Position numbers and translations under genes: made by a program. Of a stretch of 64,000 nucleotides of DNA, positions 25,483 through 38,633 are shown one piece after another. How positions within the stretch are numbered: the stretch's first letter is position 1; each line of letters opens with the position of its first letter. The DNA is from Syncephalis fuscata (Eukaryota; Zoopagomycota; Zoopagomycetes; Zoopagales; Piptocephalidaceae): assembly GCA_025786725.1 (NCBI GenBank), contig JAHLTZ010000022.1:1-64000 (forward strand). Reading direction: 5' to 3'. The notes beneath the pieces were generated by a model that searched no databases, had not been told where the DNA came from, and saw nothing but the letters and a program-made list of their open reading frames with translations.

Positions 25483-26855
25483 ATGGGTATTATTTATTTG
25501 CTAACTGGGCTTCTTGCTATGGTAGTGGCTATAGCTATTTGTTTGGCTCTACGTGCACCAGCACTTTCTGGAAAACTAGTCGATTTACGTACTGTATATC
25601 GCAATGCTTCGCCTGAAGAGCGAGCTTTAATGCCATATCCTGAAGATTTCTATTCTGGTAAGTAATACACAATTGAAAGATATTAGATTATAAATAGCGT
25701 ACGTTACTGATACTAGGTGGAGCTTACGTTACTCTGGAACATGGCGATGTTCGATATTATTTGCTTGGACCGGAAGATGGCCGAAAAGTATGTGCTTGCA
25801 ATTAATATAGCCATATCAGTTTGCTAACTCTGAAGTTAGATCGTTTTGGTTCACGGCTTACAATGGCCATGTACCGTATGGGAATTTGCAGTAAAGGATC
25901 TTGTTATGCGTGGCTATCGTGTACTTACTTACGGTAACTAGAACTATTCATTTACCAGATCAATCATTAACAACTAACCAATGCCCAGATAACTATGGTC
26001 GTGGTTATTCGGATGGGCCGGCTGTTGTCAATGATGAATTGCTATATACACACCAGCTATATCAATTGCTTGAACATCTTGGCTGGACACACACGCTGCT
26101 TATTGGCTACTCGATGGTCGGTTAATTTCGTTTATTCCCGAGAACGTGCAGCTTAATGTAATTTCATTTAGGGCGGCGCTATTGCTACAGCATTTACGCA
26201 AAGTTATCCGAACTTGGTAGAGCGTTTAGTGCTGATTGCACCCGGCGGCTTGATAGGTGCAAAATTTGATGGTATCAACACGGATAGTACTAGTTCTAAA
26301 AATGCCACTAAGCAAAATAACGTACCAGCTATTGCTCGTATTGCAAAGCACCCGCTTCTACTCTCCGTATTAATGGGTGCTATGTCAATGGTAAGTCTTA
26401 TCAAATATTTAAACTTGTAATATAATTGTCTAATTGGTTCTTTTTATTCATTATACAGAAATGGCTAAATAAAAAAGCAGCTCCATCGCCAGATGACACA
26501 TCAAGCATTATTAATTATCAAATGGTTCATTGTCCCGCCACTGTCCGCGCCATCGCTTTAAGTCTACGCGATTTTCCATTTTTTAGTCAGAATGCTGCGT
26601 ATCAAGCACTTGGCCGCTTAACCAACATTCCCGTTCTTGTCTTTTGGGTCAGTAGATAGTCTGGAAGTTGAAGATCACATAATTGAACGATTACTTTAGG
26701 GCACAAAAGATACTATTGTACCGTATACTGGTGCTCCTGTTCTAAGCGCGTATGTGCCCCACGCACAACTTGTCACCATTGACGACGGCACGCATCTCAT
26801 AACACGCTCGCACCACGATTTTATTATAACATCGCTAGATAGTTTCTTTCAATAG
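25483..26855 (+). CDS. Membrane-anchored alpha/beta hydrolase
   Basis: Seven exons join without a frame error into 343 residues: 25483-25657, 25717-25787, 25840-25933, 25989-26116, 26172-26390, 26459-26647, 26700-26855. The N-terminus is one transmembrane helix (about residues 3-22). The fold is that of a serine hydrolase: oxyanion motif LVHGLQWP, nucleophile elbow GYSMGG (split by the intron at 26117), a putative acid in GTKDTIVPY and the histidine in DDGTHLI. This arrangement resembles ABHD6- or monoglyceride-lipase-like enzymes acting on lipid esters, but the substrate cannot be read from sequence. The fourth intron has an unusual GTCGGT donor and the sixth a GTCAGT donor. Next gene downstream in the same direction is another alpha/beta hydrolase of a different subfamily. 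Confidence 0.85.
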
Positions 26856-27035
26856 TCACGTGACAACGGTAACTGACTTGCCGAAATGCTTAATAAGTGC
26901 GAGTCAAGGGACTAATAATTCTCCGCACTATTCTCGGTATAGTAAGATAAAAGCGACATAACGCACGAACAAATAAACAGCAATATATTCTTTATTTTCT
27001 TTGTTGTCTATTGTCATTACTACCATACTATAACT

Positions 27036-28468
27036 ATGGACCAATTTACTATTGATCACCATGTATTATCGGCCTCTGGTAACGAGGATTTGCAGCTTGC
27101 TGTCAATGTATATACACCGCGTTCCTCAGAGCCTGTTGTAGACGTTATCTTGGCTCACGCCAATGGCTACCACAAAGAGCTATGGCATCCAGTTATTAAG
27201 CGCCTTGGTCATGCAAAAGCACGTTTTGTTGCCTATGACATTCGTAACCAAGGAGATAGTGCCGCGTTGAATGCAGGCAGGTTCGGCAAAGATGACTGTA
27301 AGTATTAAAATAGAATAAATAAAAAAACGCGAGAATCAATAATGTTTATACAAAATGCATACTTATTAAACAATTGTACTAATGGCAAAATAACTAGTCC
27401 GGTGGACACAAAATGTTGCCGATATTCAAACAATAATCAAACAATTGAAACTACACAAGCCGATACTCGGTATAGGACATTCAATCGGTGGAGCCACTGT
27501 GTAAGTGTAATATGACATAATATAATAATAATAATAATAAAGGCTATTTTGTATAGACTTTCTTTGGAAGAAAATTCACCTGGCACTTTTGATCGTGTAA
27601 TTTCAATTGATCCGGTGTGTAGTCCATTAGATGCAGAAAATCCCATGTACCAAGCAATGACTAATTCGTTGGTCAGTCGATCAAGTACGCGTCGTTTCCA
27701 ATGGATGAACCGGTGAGTTGACAGTACAGCCATTGATACTCTTTTATTTTACAACTTTATTAATTTGTTAAATTACATGATCTGTACATGATTAGTGAGG
27801 AGGCAAAACAGGCTTTCCTAAAACGAGCCTTCTTCAAAGTATGGGATGAAGAGGTGCTTGATCTACATTTGGTAAGTTGTACTAAACATCTTTACTATTA
27901 GCTAATTCACTTGTTCGGTTATTATAGGAGTATGGACTAAAGGAGAACCCGGTCACGGGAGAAGTTACACTGAAATGCACTCCTGAACAGGAAGTGGTAG
28001 GTGTTATAGTACAAATAGACTACATTTATGCTAACCACTAGTTTAGAATACTTTTATAGGCAACAATATATCGAAACAAGCACACGATGACCTGCCAAAG
28101 ATCCAATGTCCCGTACTATTTATTGGTGGTCAAGACTCGGAATACAAGTAAGTACGAACATTGGCAGTGACAGTAAATTAATCACATTTATTATCTAGTC
28201 CACCAGAGAATACCGAGAACAATGCAAAATCATGCAAATATGGTCGTTTAGTCATGCTTGATGGTGTGGGCCATTTGGTAAGTAGCAATTTTATTAGTTT
28301 ATATCCAACTAATAATTATAATATTTATAATAATAGGTACCTATGGAACAGCCCAAGATCGTAGGTAAGTTTATTTAATAATAAACATCTCACTTGCTAA
28401 TTGTAATCTATCTAGCTGACTATATATTTGAAGATATTAAAACACTTCAAAGATCGGCAAAGTTATAA
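27036..28468 (+). CDS. Alpha/beta hydrolase, Lpx1/Tox2-like
   Basis: Nine exons: 27036-27297, 27398-27500, 27557-27712, 27796-27871, 27928-28000, 28060-28147, 28199-28277, 28337-28364, 28416-28468. They total 918 nt, an intact 305-residue frame. Motifs: LAHANGYHKELWHP near the N-terminus, nucleophile elbow GHSIGG, acid in FIGGQDSEY and histidine in LDGVGHL. The HANGxHKExW block is typical of the fungal peroxisomal lipase Lpx1/AB-hydrolase-1 group. The C-terminus (QRSAKL) is compatible with a non-canonical PTS1 signal (AKL resembles SKL), so peroxisomal targeting is possible. Exon 8 is only 28 nt. The fifth intron needs a weak GTGTTA donor at 28001 to hold frame; the better GTAGGT four bases upstream would break it. 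Confidence 0.83.
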
Positions 28469-28542
28469 ATAAAGACAATTGTTAAATGAAATAGTTTACT
28501 GATTGTAATCCGTATATAAGAATCATCAACACTACTAATAGA

Positions 28543-30524
28543 TTAAGATGGTGGTGATGATGACGATGATGATTGTAATGATTGTATATCTGTCTCTGTT
28601 GCTAGTGAAAATGCTTCAGTAGGCAGCGCCACTTTCTCTGTAGTTTCAAGTGCTAAATGCGCTTTTGGTCGATTGTGTTCATTATTTTTACGTTCTACTT
28701 GTCGTCGATGTTTACGTGATTTTATGTGATCACGCCATTCTGCCTCACCATTCAATACTGTACGTTTTCCATCTCGACGAACACAAATAGGACAGGTGTA
28801 ATTCTTCCATTTCTCCAATGCCGTATTATAGCCATCCCTACATCATATATATCATTATCACTAGCATTATTGATCATTACAATCCACTTACATATGATTT
28901 GTATTAAATTGTGCTTTATCTTGTGGATATACATCCCAATGTGATGGTATTGTTCCTCCATTTAAAAATGCTAAATTAATTGAATAAATAAATAAATATA
29001 ATTATCCTTATTATCTAATTTACCATTAGCGATTGTTACACCACGCTCTCCTACTTGTTCATGCCAGTGCTCTAGATCTAATTATTGCCTATAGGATATT
29101 GATGTTTACTAGTTTAACTAATCAAATACTTACTATTGGCATCTAACACGTAGATTGCTGCACTTTTCTCGCCCTTTGAGCAAAGCGAAGCAGGAAGTAG
29201 TTTATTACGAATCCAACTTGTTTGCCGTTTAGCATACGTCTCGTTGCTGCTTTCATCTGTTCTGTACAAGCCTCGCGTAAGCTAGCTAACTGCTCTTCTA
29301 AATAAATCGTCTATAATAAATACTAAATACTAAACAATCGTCGTTATTCTTACTTGTAATAGCGTTATCCGATTCAATTGCATCAAAATAAGGAGCAAAC
29401 TCTTTAAAGCCTACCACAGTATAAATAACTGCTTATCAGTGTATCATAAATATAACAATCTTACCAATACCCTGAGCTACACCTCTTTCATAATCCACAC
29501 CACTATTCTCATCTCGCACCATAGTTCGTAATTCAGAAATCTCGTCTAGTAAACCTTTCTAATTATTATCGTTATTATTTAATACAAACAAAAAGTCATA
29601 GTTAAATCCATTTACTTTAAGCATATCATCAATTCGTGTATCCAATCGTGGAAATAAATACTCGGGATCAGCATGTACCCAAATAATACATACTGAATAT
29701 CTATCGTTATATATAATTAATCAATTATTATTGCATCCATCACTTATATTCTACCTTAATCGATCAGCCAACGATGTTTTACGTTGTTCCATTAAAATAT
29801 CACTATGACGTCGCCCTGTATTCTCATATACCTATTACAGTTATAAGTAAACTGAATACTATTTATACTGCAACAGTCAACAGCCATTACCATAAGACTA
29901 CGAATAATTTTACGACGGTCATTAGGATGCCATCTATCAGCCATCATAGGATCTACTTTTTGTAATCGTTCATAAAGTACAGATGTCTGTTCATTATCCA
30001 ATAAAATGGAATCTGTCTCTGTAGCTGATTTATCTGTTGGTGTACGAGGTGTCTCATTAACTAGAAACTGATCCCATAACAGTGATTGTAGATAATAATG
30101 AGTGCCACCCACAAGTATTGGTGTTTGTTTTTGTGCATGGATATCAGCAATCTACTAACTATTATTAATATATTATAGTTATTAAACATGTGTACAAATT
30201 ATTACCTTTTGGTGAGCATCTTGTTCAAATTGAGTCACTCGATATTCCGTTGATTTTGGATCAATAAATGACATTAAATGATGTGGAATATCCTGTTGTT
30301 CTTCAACCGTCATTTTATTAGTCAGTATATCAAATCCACGATAAACCTATATAGACCTCGATTAGTCTCTGTTCTATACAGCAAATACAACTGACCTGTA
30401 ACGAATCCGTATTAATAACTTGACCCTGAATAGCTTTTGCAATCTCTACAGCCAACTGTGACTTTCCTACTCCTGTATTGCCAATCACGGCTATTACGCG
30501 ATCCGCACAACGAGAAGCCATCAT
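28543..30524 (-). CDS. MOD5: tRNA dimethylallyltransferase (Mod5/TRIT1)
   Basis: Transfers dimethylallyl from DMAPP to A37 of tRNAs reading UNN codons. Evidence, in order: P-loop GNTGVGKSQLAVEIAK, the substrate strand VINTDSLQ (with VYRGFDILTNK in the next exon), LVGGTHYYLQSLLW, HPNDRRKIIRSL, the conserved ATRR-YAKRQTSWIRN block, and a C-terminal C2H2 matrin-type zinc finger (CPIC...H...HRRQVE, about 28690-28800) as in eukaryotic Mod5/TRIT1. About ten short introns. The ATRR-YAKRQ block is interrupted near 29237 by one missing base (CGT-TAT reads CGTAT), although the motif itself is clear on both sides. The start at 30524 directly precedes the P-loop region; a mitochondrial presequence is not obvious. 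Confidence 0.9.
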
Positions 30525-31096
30525 AGTAATAGTAGCAACCGTGGCAATAGTGTTTGTAGTATGTGTAGTAGAATAATGATCTATGAATTTAATAAATATT
30601 TTTCAGTATTTTATTATAGTTAAATAATAATCATGTTAATCTAATCAAATAAACGAATTTGTCAATAATAACCGTAGAACGACTTGCTCACAGTCACGTT
30701 TGTCAAAGCGCGGGCTCTAATATCCTCAACACTACTCTCACTCTCACTCTCACTCTCCTCCTTCCTCTCTTCTCTTCCTTATTCATCTACTTTTATCCGA
30801 GCACGGCAAGAAAGACGACAACGCCGGCGATAGCAGTGACCATACGCACGCGGCAGTCTTTTATCAAAGCCTACATCTCACATCTTAGTCTTTACTCTTT
30901 CATCACGCTTTCTTACCTCTACACATATCTTGTTAACTCTATACTGTGTTAGCTAGCGTGTGTTTACCTATCTATCCACCTATCTATCACCTATCTAAAT
31001 CTATTCATCTTACTCTTTAGAAAGAGCCTAGTGTGTAGTACACAGAAACTACTTTGTTCAATTACTAGTGCATATATTGACATACAGTCAAACATC
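30525..31096. promoter_or_regulatory. Divergent promoter region between MOD5 and XRN1
   Basis: A 572-bp spacer between head-to-head genes. It includes a CTCACT/CTTCC pyrimidine tract (30725-30785) and TATC repeats (30965-31005) upstream of the XRN1 ATG. The 97-codon frame at 30659 is translation of this pyrimidine-rich leader and is not a gene. Confidence 0.5.
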
Positions 31097-34000
31097 ATGG
31101 GTATTCCAAAGTTCTTTCGCTGGATCAGGTATTTGACAGACGTGTTTTTATATACATGTTGCTTACTGCCAACACTATGATCCTGAATGTGCATCTCTTT
31201 ATGTTTAATTATAGCGAACGGTATCCGTTATGCAGTCAGCTGATTACAGAGAACCGGATTCCGGAATTTGGTATGTAAAATAAATAGACGCGTTTATTAA
31301 TAACAAAGGCCAATTTAACCAATATACGATAGATAACTTGTATTTGGACATGAATGGCATCATCCATAACTGTTCTCATCCAAACGATGGAGATGCTCAT
31401 TTTCGTATTACAGAAGATAAAATGTTTCTGGATATGTTTAACTACATTGAGCATTTATTTAGCAAAATTAAACCCAAAAAAGTGTTTTTCTTGGCCATTG
31501 ATGGTAAATAACAAACGATTTAATCAATCATATTGATTACAGGTCTGTATATGCTAAATATCAATTATAGGTGTGGCTCCTCGGGCTAAAATGAATCAGC
31601 AACGCAGTCGTCGATTCCGAACAGCCAAGGAAGCACAAGAGCTAGTACGACAGGCAGAACAGCGTGGAGAAACGCTTCCAAAGGACAAAGCATTTGATAG
31701 CAATTGTATTACGCCAGGTAAATATTAAACTAAAGGTTTGGTGAAATAGACGATGAATGTAACAATGGCCATCTTCTAGGTACTCCATTTATGGCCCGAC
31801 TTTCGAAACAATTGCACTATTTCATTAGTAAAAAGATCAGTGAAGACGCCAACTGGCGCAATGTACAGGTGATTTTATCAGGCCACGAAGTGCCAGGAGA
31901 GGGCGAACATAAGATTATGGAGTATATTCGTTTATCCAAAGCACAGCCTGAATATGACCCCAATGTACGCCATTGCTTATATGGTCTCGATGCTGACTTG
32001 ATCATGCTGGGATTGGTCACCCACGAGCCGCATTTTGCACTTTTACGCGAAGAAGTCAAGTTTGGCCGACAATCCTCTAAGCGTGGGTAAGTAATTGGCA
32101 TCTATTTACTGTACAAGCGACATGTTAATATATGCATTATTGTATGCTTAATATAGAACGGTAGAGACGCAAAACTTCTTTTTAATGCATCTTTCGCTTT
32201 TACGAGAATATCTGGAGCATGAATTCCAAGAACTTCGCGAAATACTTCCTTTTCCATACGACTTTGAGCGTATCATTGACGATTATGTAATGATGGCCAT
32301 GTTTATTGGCAACGATTTCTTACCTCACCTTCCATGTTTGCACATTAACGAAGGAGCATTGGCCTTGATGTTTTCGGCATATAAGCGTGTACTGCCACAG
32401 TTGGACGGCTATCTGAACGATGGCGGCATTATTGACTTTAAGAAGGCTGAAGTACTTATTCGTGAATTGGACGTAACAGAAGACCAAGCATTTGAGCAAG
32501 AATGCATTGACGACCAGTTTGTAAAGGGCAAACGAGCAAATAGAAAACAAAAACGAAACAAAAAGGCCCAAGAAGTAGAATCATTTGACGAGACACCTTT
32601 GCCCAAGATTATTACCGAAACACAGTTTGGTCTTATTAGCTCAATGGAAGAGTTTATTAACGCGGCTAGAACTGATAACGATACGCGCAAACTACACCTT
32701 ACTTCGGATATGCCGGCACGCGACCAGGCATTTGTTTATATTATGTGCGATCGACTTGGCTTAATATGCGACGAACAGCGCGATGAAGTACTCGAGAATA
32801 ACGATAGTGATGCAATTAAGAGTACATCTGATAGTGGCAAAGATGATGCAACTGCTGTAGAAAACAATGATGATAGCGAAGAAGAGGATGATAGCAATGG
32901 GCTAAGTGATTTAGAGGCCAGCTATCATTTATGTGTTCAATGGGAGGAAAACAAAACTGAGGCCCAATATCAACAAATATTACAGCAATTCAAAAGCTTA
33001 ACCGTACTAGGCCCAGAAGATTTAGACGTGGAGAAAGCGGAAAAGGACCAATTAATACAACAACGTGCTGAATGGACACGTAGATACTATGAGGTAAGAC
33101 AAAAAGAGTATATTAACATTGGTATTAATATGCTAATACTATTAACTTATAGGAGAAAATGGAACTCGATCGCAATGACCCAGATCAACTTAAAGACATT
33201 GTATTCCATTATATTGAAGGTCTTCAATGGGTAATGCACTATTACTACAATGGTGTTGTTTCTTGGGGCTGGTTCTATCCATATCACTATGCACCACGTA
33301 CTACTGATTTAGTGGATTTGGATCGATTTGAATTTAAATTCGAGCAAGGCATACCATTTAGACCGTTTGAACAATTGATGGGTGTATTACCAGTGGCCAG
33401 TAAAGAACATATACCTACGGTGTATCAGGTAAGCTATCTATATAATAAATGAACATACAGAATATTAATTGACGATGAATAGGATTTGATGTACAGCGTC
33501 GACTCGCCTATTGTCGATTTCTATCCACTTGATTTTACACAAGATTTGAATGGTAAAAAGGCTGAATGGGAAGCTGTTGTGCGTATTCCATTTATCGATC
33601 AAGATCGACTACTATCGGCAATGCATGGTATGTAGTCTATAACAGAAACACAGCGATAAACGAATAGAATATTTATTTAATATATTAGAACGAGAACATT
33701 TATTGTCAGATGATGAAAAACGACGCAATTCAACAAATCATAGTTATTCGTTTGTCTATGACGTGGATATGGATGAACACTACATTTCCTCTATTCCAGG
33801 CACTTTTCCAGGTAATAATAATAATAGATATACGATTTGGTTATCAGTGTAATTAATAGCTAATTATTAAACTAATATCTAGATATTTTCCATTGTCATT
33901 GCCGTGCTCAGCCTTATCAACTACCCGTTTTATCGACTGATATGAATTTTGTTAAAGGATTATGTAAAGGTGTACGTCTAGGCATTAAAGCTATGGCCGG

Positions 34001-36417
34001 ATTTCCATCATTATATACTATTCCACATGTGGCTGCATTGAAATTGCACGGTGTTACGGTATTTCAACAAGAAAGCCGGTAATAAACTGACATATATATA
34101 TATATTAATAGATATTAACAATAATCTATTGTTTAGTAATGAAACAATGGTTGTTACACTAGCAAATCCATATGAACATACCGATATTAAAACATGGGCC
34201 GAAACAAACCTGGGCAAAATCATTTATGCTGGTAAGTTATTGATTATAATAATCTTTTAAACAATATAACTTAACATCAATCAATCAATCAATAGACTGG
34301 CCATTTTTATCTGAAGTTATGGTATCAGCCGTGTCAGATGCTACACATCGATATGAATTGGATGGACAGGTACTGCGAGGAACACAACATTCGATCCGAG
34401 ACTCTAGTGACTGGAAAAAGACAGTGGATCGACTGGTGCGTCGAAATAATAAACAACTTGGTGTGATAGTAGGCGATGTTAAAGCACTGGTCCATGTAAG
34501 ACCGCTTAAAGGTAAGGATAAGAGCTGATTATAGTTATTATTGTAATAAATAAATTAATACCAACGCTAATTGATTAGGATTGATGCGATTAAATAATGG
34601 AGCCATGGTCAAAGAATTCGATGATAAGAATAAAGAGCGTGATTATATTCTTCAGACTATGGTGGAGCATGTCGAATTTACGGATCCACGCTTTCAGGTA
34701 AATTACTTGAATAGTATACCTATATATAGTATAAGCTGTTTAACATGTCATTTATTGTAGGAACGACCACCTTTATCAATTGAAGAGGAATTCCCAATAG
34801 ATTCACAAATATTCTTCCTTGGCAATCAATTCTATGGCTCTCCTGGACAAGTACTTGAACATAATGGCGATCTACTTTCTGTTAAACTAATTGTATGTGC
34901 TATAATTAGTTTTAACTAAAATGTATTAACACTGTTGTTTATCGATAGATCAAGGCAGAGGCACCACAAGGACCAACCGAATATGGTCGCATATTAGCCG
35001 TACAAGCGGAACGTAATATGCAATTTGTACCTAGCTATGTGGCTGCAAAACGAGCCCATATTTCTCCACTACTTTTGAGTAAAATCACGTCAACACTTAT
35101 GGTAGCCATAGGTAGTAATGAGGAACAGCGTGTCAACTTGGGTCTTAGCATTAAATTCAGTGCCAAGAATCAAAAGGTCCATGGCTACTCACGTAAAGGA
35201 GTACGTGGATGGGACTTTTCAGAGAAAGCAATTCAGCTTATTGAAGAATACAAGGTAAAGAGTACATTAGACTATTTAATCTTTAGCTTATTCTCTTTCC
35301 TCTCCAGACTCTGTTCCCTGACTTCTTTGCCGGACTAGAGCGAGATGTTAATGGTGATATTTATCAGGCACGCAAACTATTCACACCTGAAACGGCAGCC
35401 CAAAGAGTTGAGGAGATTAAAGCATGGCTTAAGACGCTCGATTGTCGCAACCAAGAACGTGTGTCAATTGATGCAGAAATATTGGGCCGGGTAAGTTATT
35501 TTTATTGCCAATAATATACATATTGACATATAATTGCTTTATGTAATATTAAGGAAACGGTCGAGTTAATTGAAGCTGCTACCGATAAAGCAATCCAAGC
35601 ATCACCTGGATATCGATCATTAACCATTCAGAATATACCTCGATTTGTAAGTTACAGTGACTAGTTTATAGTATTTATTAATCGGATGGTATACATGTAT
35701 AAATAGGCATTATTGAAACCATCCTTTGCCGCTGCTCGTCTATCAAATCAGCAATTCCAGCTTGGTGACCGTGTAGTATTTGTGCAAGATTCTGGCAATG
35801 TACCAATTGCCGCTCAAGGCACAGTGGTCGGTAAACAAAGCACGCAACTTGATGTAGTATTTGATCAAACATTTATGAGTGGTACTACATTGGGTGACCG
35901 GTAAGTAAATGGATCGATATTGATAATAACAATTTATAACGATGATGATTCTAGTTGTTCGCCATATCGTGGTATGAAAGTGTCACAACTCTCTGTACTT
36001 AATCTATCCGACCCAATTGCACTAGAACCAGCATCAGAACCAGCTGCTAATGCTAATCATAATGCTAATGTCTTAAACGATAATCAGGTTAAACCGACAC
36101 GACCTTCTCCACAGGCTTCTCGTGGTCATCATCATCATCACCATACTCGTGGTGGTGGTGGTAATAGAGGCACGTATGCTCAACCTAATCGTGGACGAGG
36201 AGCATCTTCACGTGGTACTAATGCTGGACTCGGCCATAATCAAGGTAATGGAGCATCACGTCCTAATAGTCAGCCAGTGCCGGCATCTACGACGAACCAG
36301 GCCAAGTCAAACCATTCAACACCAAGAGGACGCGGTGGAGCACGAGGCAATTCTCGCGGTACTCCTCGTGGTGGTAATCGTGGACGAGGTGCAAATCGTG
36401 GTGGCAATACATCCTAA
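31097..36417 (+). CDS. XRN1: 5'-3' exoribonuclease 1 (Xrn1/Kem1)
   Basis: Cytoplasmic processive exonuclease that degrades decapped mRNA. Nineteen exons (first 31097-31128, largest 32157-33093, last 35955-36417) sum to 4191 nt, an unbroken 1396-residue frame. The N-terminus [15 protein letters not shown] and blocks [54 protein letters not shown] and [11 protein letters not shown] give the complete magnesium-binding XRN catalytic core. Downstream come the Xrn1-specific domains, ending with an SH3-like segment ([16 protein letters not shown]) and a C-terminal tail of RGG/RG repeats plus a six-His run, likely for RNA or protein binding. An acidic insert (about 32800-32910) interrupts the core, as is usual. 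Because the frame is perfect over 19 exons, this gene is the benchmark for local sequence quality. Confidence 0.96.
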
Positions 36418-37552
36418 CTAATGAACTATACTAATGGCAGCATTAAATAAATAGATCATTAAGTCTTACTGGCTAATTACTATTAATAGTTTATTTGATA
36501 AATATTTATTGTACAATTTTATTATAGTGTAATCACGATAACTAATTGATCATTGCTATACTATATACCGCTAATGATTACGCCATACAATGGCAAGTAT
36601 TATCCGTTTTATTACGATAACTTTCATTTAACAGTATGACATGTACCGTTTGATTGCAGCCTTAAATCTTAAATATCTGTTTGTGCAAACAATTATAATT
36701 ATAAATTATAGAAATAGTAAGATATTATTTTATTACTACATTTATTGCTTCAATTTGATACAAGTAACTGCGTTATTATATAAATACTTTTGCAATATCA
36801 TTAAATGTTATTTACAACTCTTTGTTTTCTGTGCGTTATCTCGGTTTAACGTCGCTGCTGTTCTGATCGTATCAGCAAAAGCCAATCTTTTAATAAACGC
36901 AGTCCAGTTTAGCATAGCTATAATGATTGCTATAGGTTAAACCAGTAAATCTTTAAGCTGCTAATTGTTTTTCCATTGGTTTCTGCTTTGGCTTGTTCTC
37001 TATATTCTATCTTGCTTGACTTACTAGAATTGATTTCAGAAATGTGGGCAGCAGTTGAATCTTGGATGATTACCAATTAATATGCAATCCATTAACATTA
37101 TGCACTCAAAATTGCTGATATTTGGGTAGAACTTTCTGTTGTGTCTAGTCTAGTGTCTTCATATTGTATTGCGTGTAGTTTAGCCGATGCAATCTAGTTT
37201 ACAGCAGAAGACTGGTGACGAAATGACATGTTGGAATGTTCCATTGCTCAAAATGCTGTGGTGCATCATGATACAAACAGTACTCATTGTATAGTCGATT
37301 TCAGGTGATTAGGATTAGCCATCATTTGAATGATGGCAGTTGCACAACATATGTCATGATATGCCTGAATGTGATGTATTTGTGAATTCAAGCAGTGATT
37401 ACCCCATAACAATGGGCATAGTATCGAATGAAATGCATGCATATACCAATCAACTCACTTTATAATTTACGGAATTATAATTGGCTTATGCATGGCAGTA
37501 AAACCTGTATAAAATACCAGTTTGATACATTAAGCTTGTTTTTTGCGTCAAT
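36418..37552. other. Intergenic region, no gene seen
   Basis: AT-rich flank downstream of XRN1. No splice-connected frames. Several short direct and inverted similarities around 37240-37420 but no clear element. Confidence 0.45.
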
Positions 37553-38268
37553 GTTGTGTGTTATTTTGTATGCAACAGATATTGGGGACCGACTCGGTAG
37601 AAATGGCAGCAAAGACATCATTATCGTTTTCACAAAGCCAAACAATATACTTGTTTTTATCAAATAGTTAAATCGTGTAACAAAAAATACAGGCTAGTAT
37701 GTCTATTTTTATCGCATATGTACTGGGTTATGAACATTGTTACATCGTTCGTGCGAATAACTGACAGATTGAAGTAAAGACCGGGCAGGTTATGTGCTAT
37801 TTTGTATGCATGCAGATATTGAGGACTGAATCGGTAGAAATGGCAGCAAAGACATCATTATCGTTTTACAAAGCCAAATAATATACTTGTTTTTTTACCA
37901 AATAGTTAGACCATGTAACAAAAAACAGGCTAATATGTCTATTTTTATCGCATATGTACTAAATTATGAACATACTACAGTACTCGTGCAAATAACTAAC
38001 AAATTGAAGTAAAGACCGGGCAGGTTATGCGCTATTTTGTATGTATGCGGATACTGCGGAACGAGTCATTCAGTGGAAGCAACAGAAAAGACATTATTAT
38101 CGTTTTTACAAAGCCAAACAATATACTTGTTTTTAGCAAATAGTTGAACCGTGTAACAAAAAAATACAGAATGATGTACATGTCTTTATCGCATATGCAG
38201 TGGTCATTGAAATTGCCGTGTCATTTGTGTAAATGCCGAGCAAATTGAAGTAAAGGCTGGACAGGTTT
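37553..38268. repeat. Three tandem ~240-bp repeats
   Basis: Copies at about 37553-37794, 37795-38028 and 38029-38268. Each begins with a G(T/C)G(T/C)TATTTTGTATG block, includes AAAGCCAAACAATATACTTG and a TGTCT(A)TTTTTATCGCATATG block, and ends with ATTGAAGTAAAGRCYGGRCAGG. The first two copies are closer to each other than to the third. A further partial copy of the end block occurs at about 38270-38290. They contain no conserved frame. They sit 370 bp upstream of the start of the micro-exon gene and may be part of its promoter or simply a local satellite. Confidence 0.85.
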
Positions 38269-38479
38269 GAAATTAAGACCAGGCAGGTTAAAATCAAGGC
38301 TGAAAAGCATTCTATCCCACCCTGAATCTATTGGTACACACGTACCTCAAACCACTATTTGGATTGCTTTATTGGTTCATACTACACATCAATGGTATAT
38401 CTCGTATACTACAGTATACTAGCATTTCAGCATAGCCGTAAGTTTAAATAGCCCACAAAATATACACATCCAACTGCAA

Positions 38480-38633
38480 TATCATCATCCTACTCTACTT
38501 CTTATTAAACACACTACTCTTCACTTTATACCAACAACACTCTACTTTTTGCTATACACACACTACCTTCCACTCTACACCAACCACACTTTACTATCTT
38601 TTTATTTGTTTGTCTTAACAAATCAATATCACC
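38480..38633 (+). promoter_or_regulatory. Pyrimidine/CACA-rich leader of the micro-exon gene
   Basis: CT- and ACA-rich sequence with ACACTAC/ACTCTAC repeats leads into the ATG at 38634 in the context AATATCACCATGAAG, a strong fungal initiation context. This supports real transcription and translation from this ATG. Confidence 0.5.

Noticed and set aside
26117-26171. Frameshift in hydrolase 1 at GYSM
   Set aside because: Explained by an intron with an unusual GTCGGT donor; the frame and GYSMGG elbow are then perfect.
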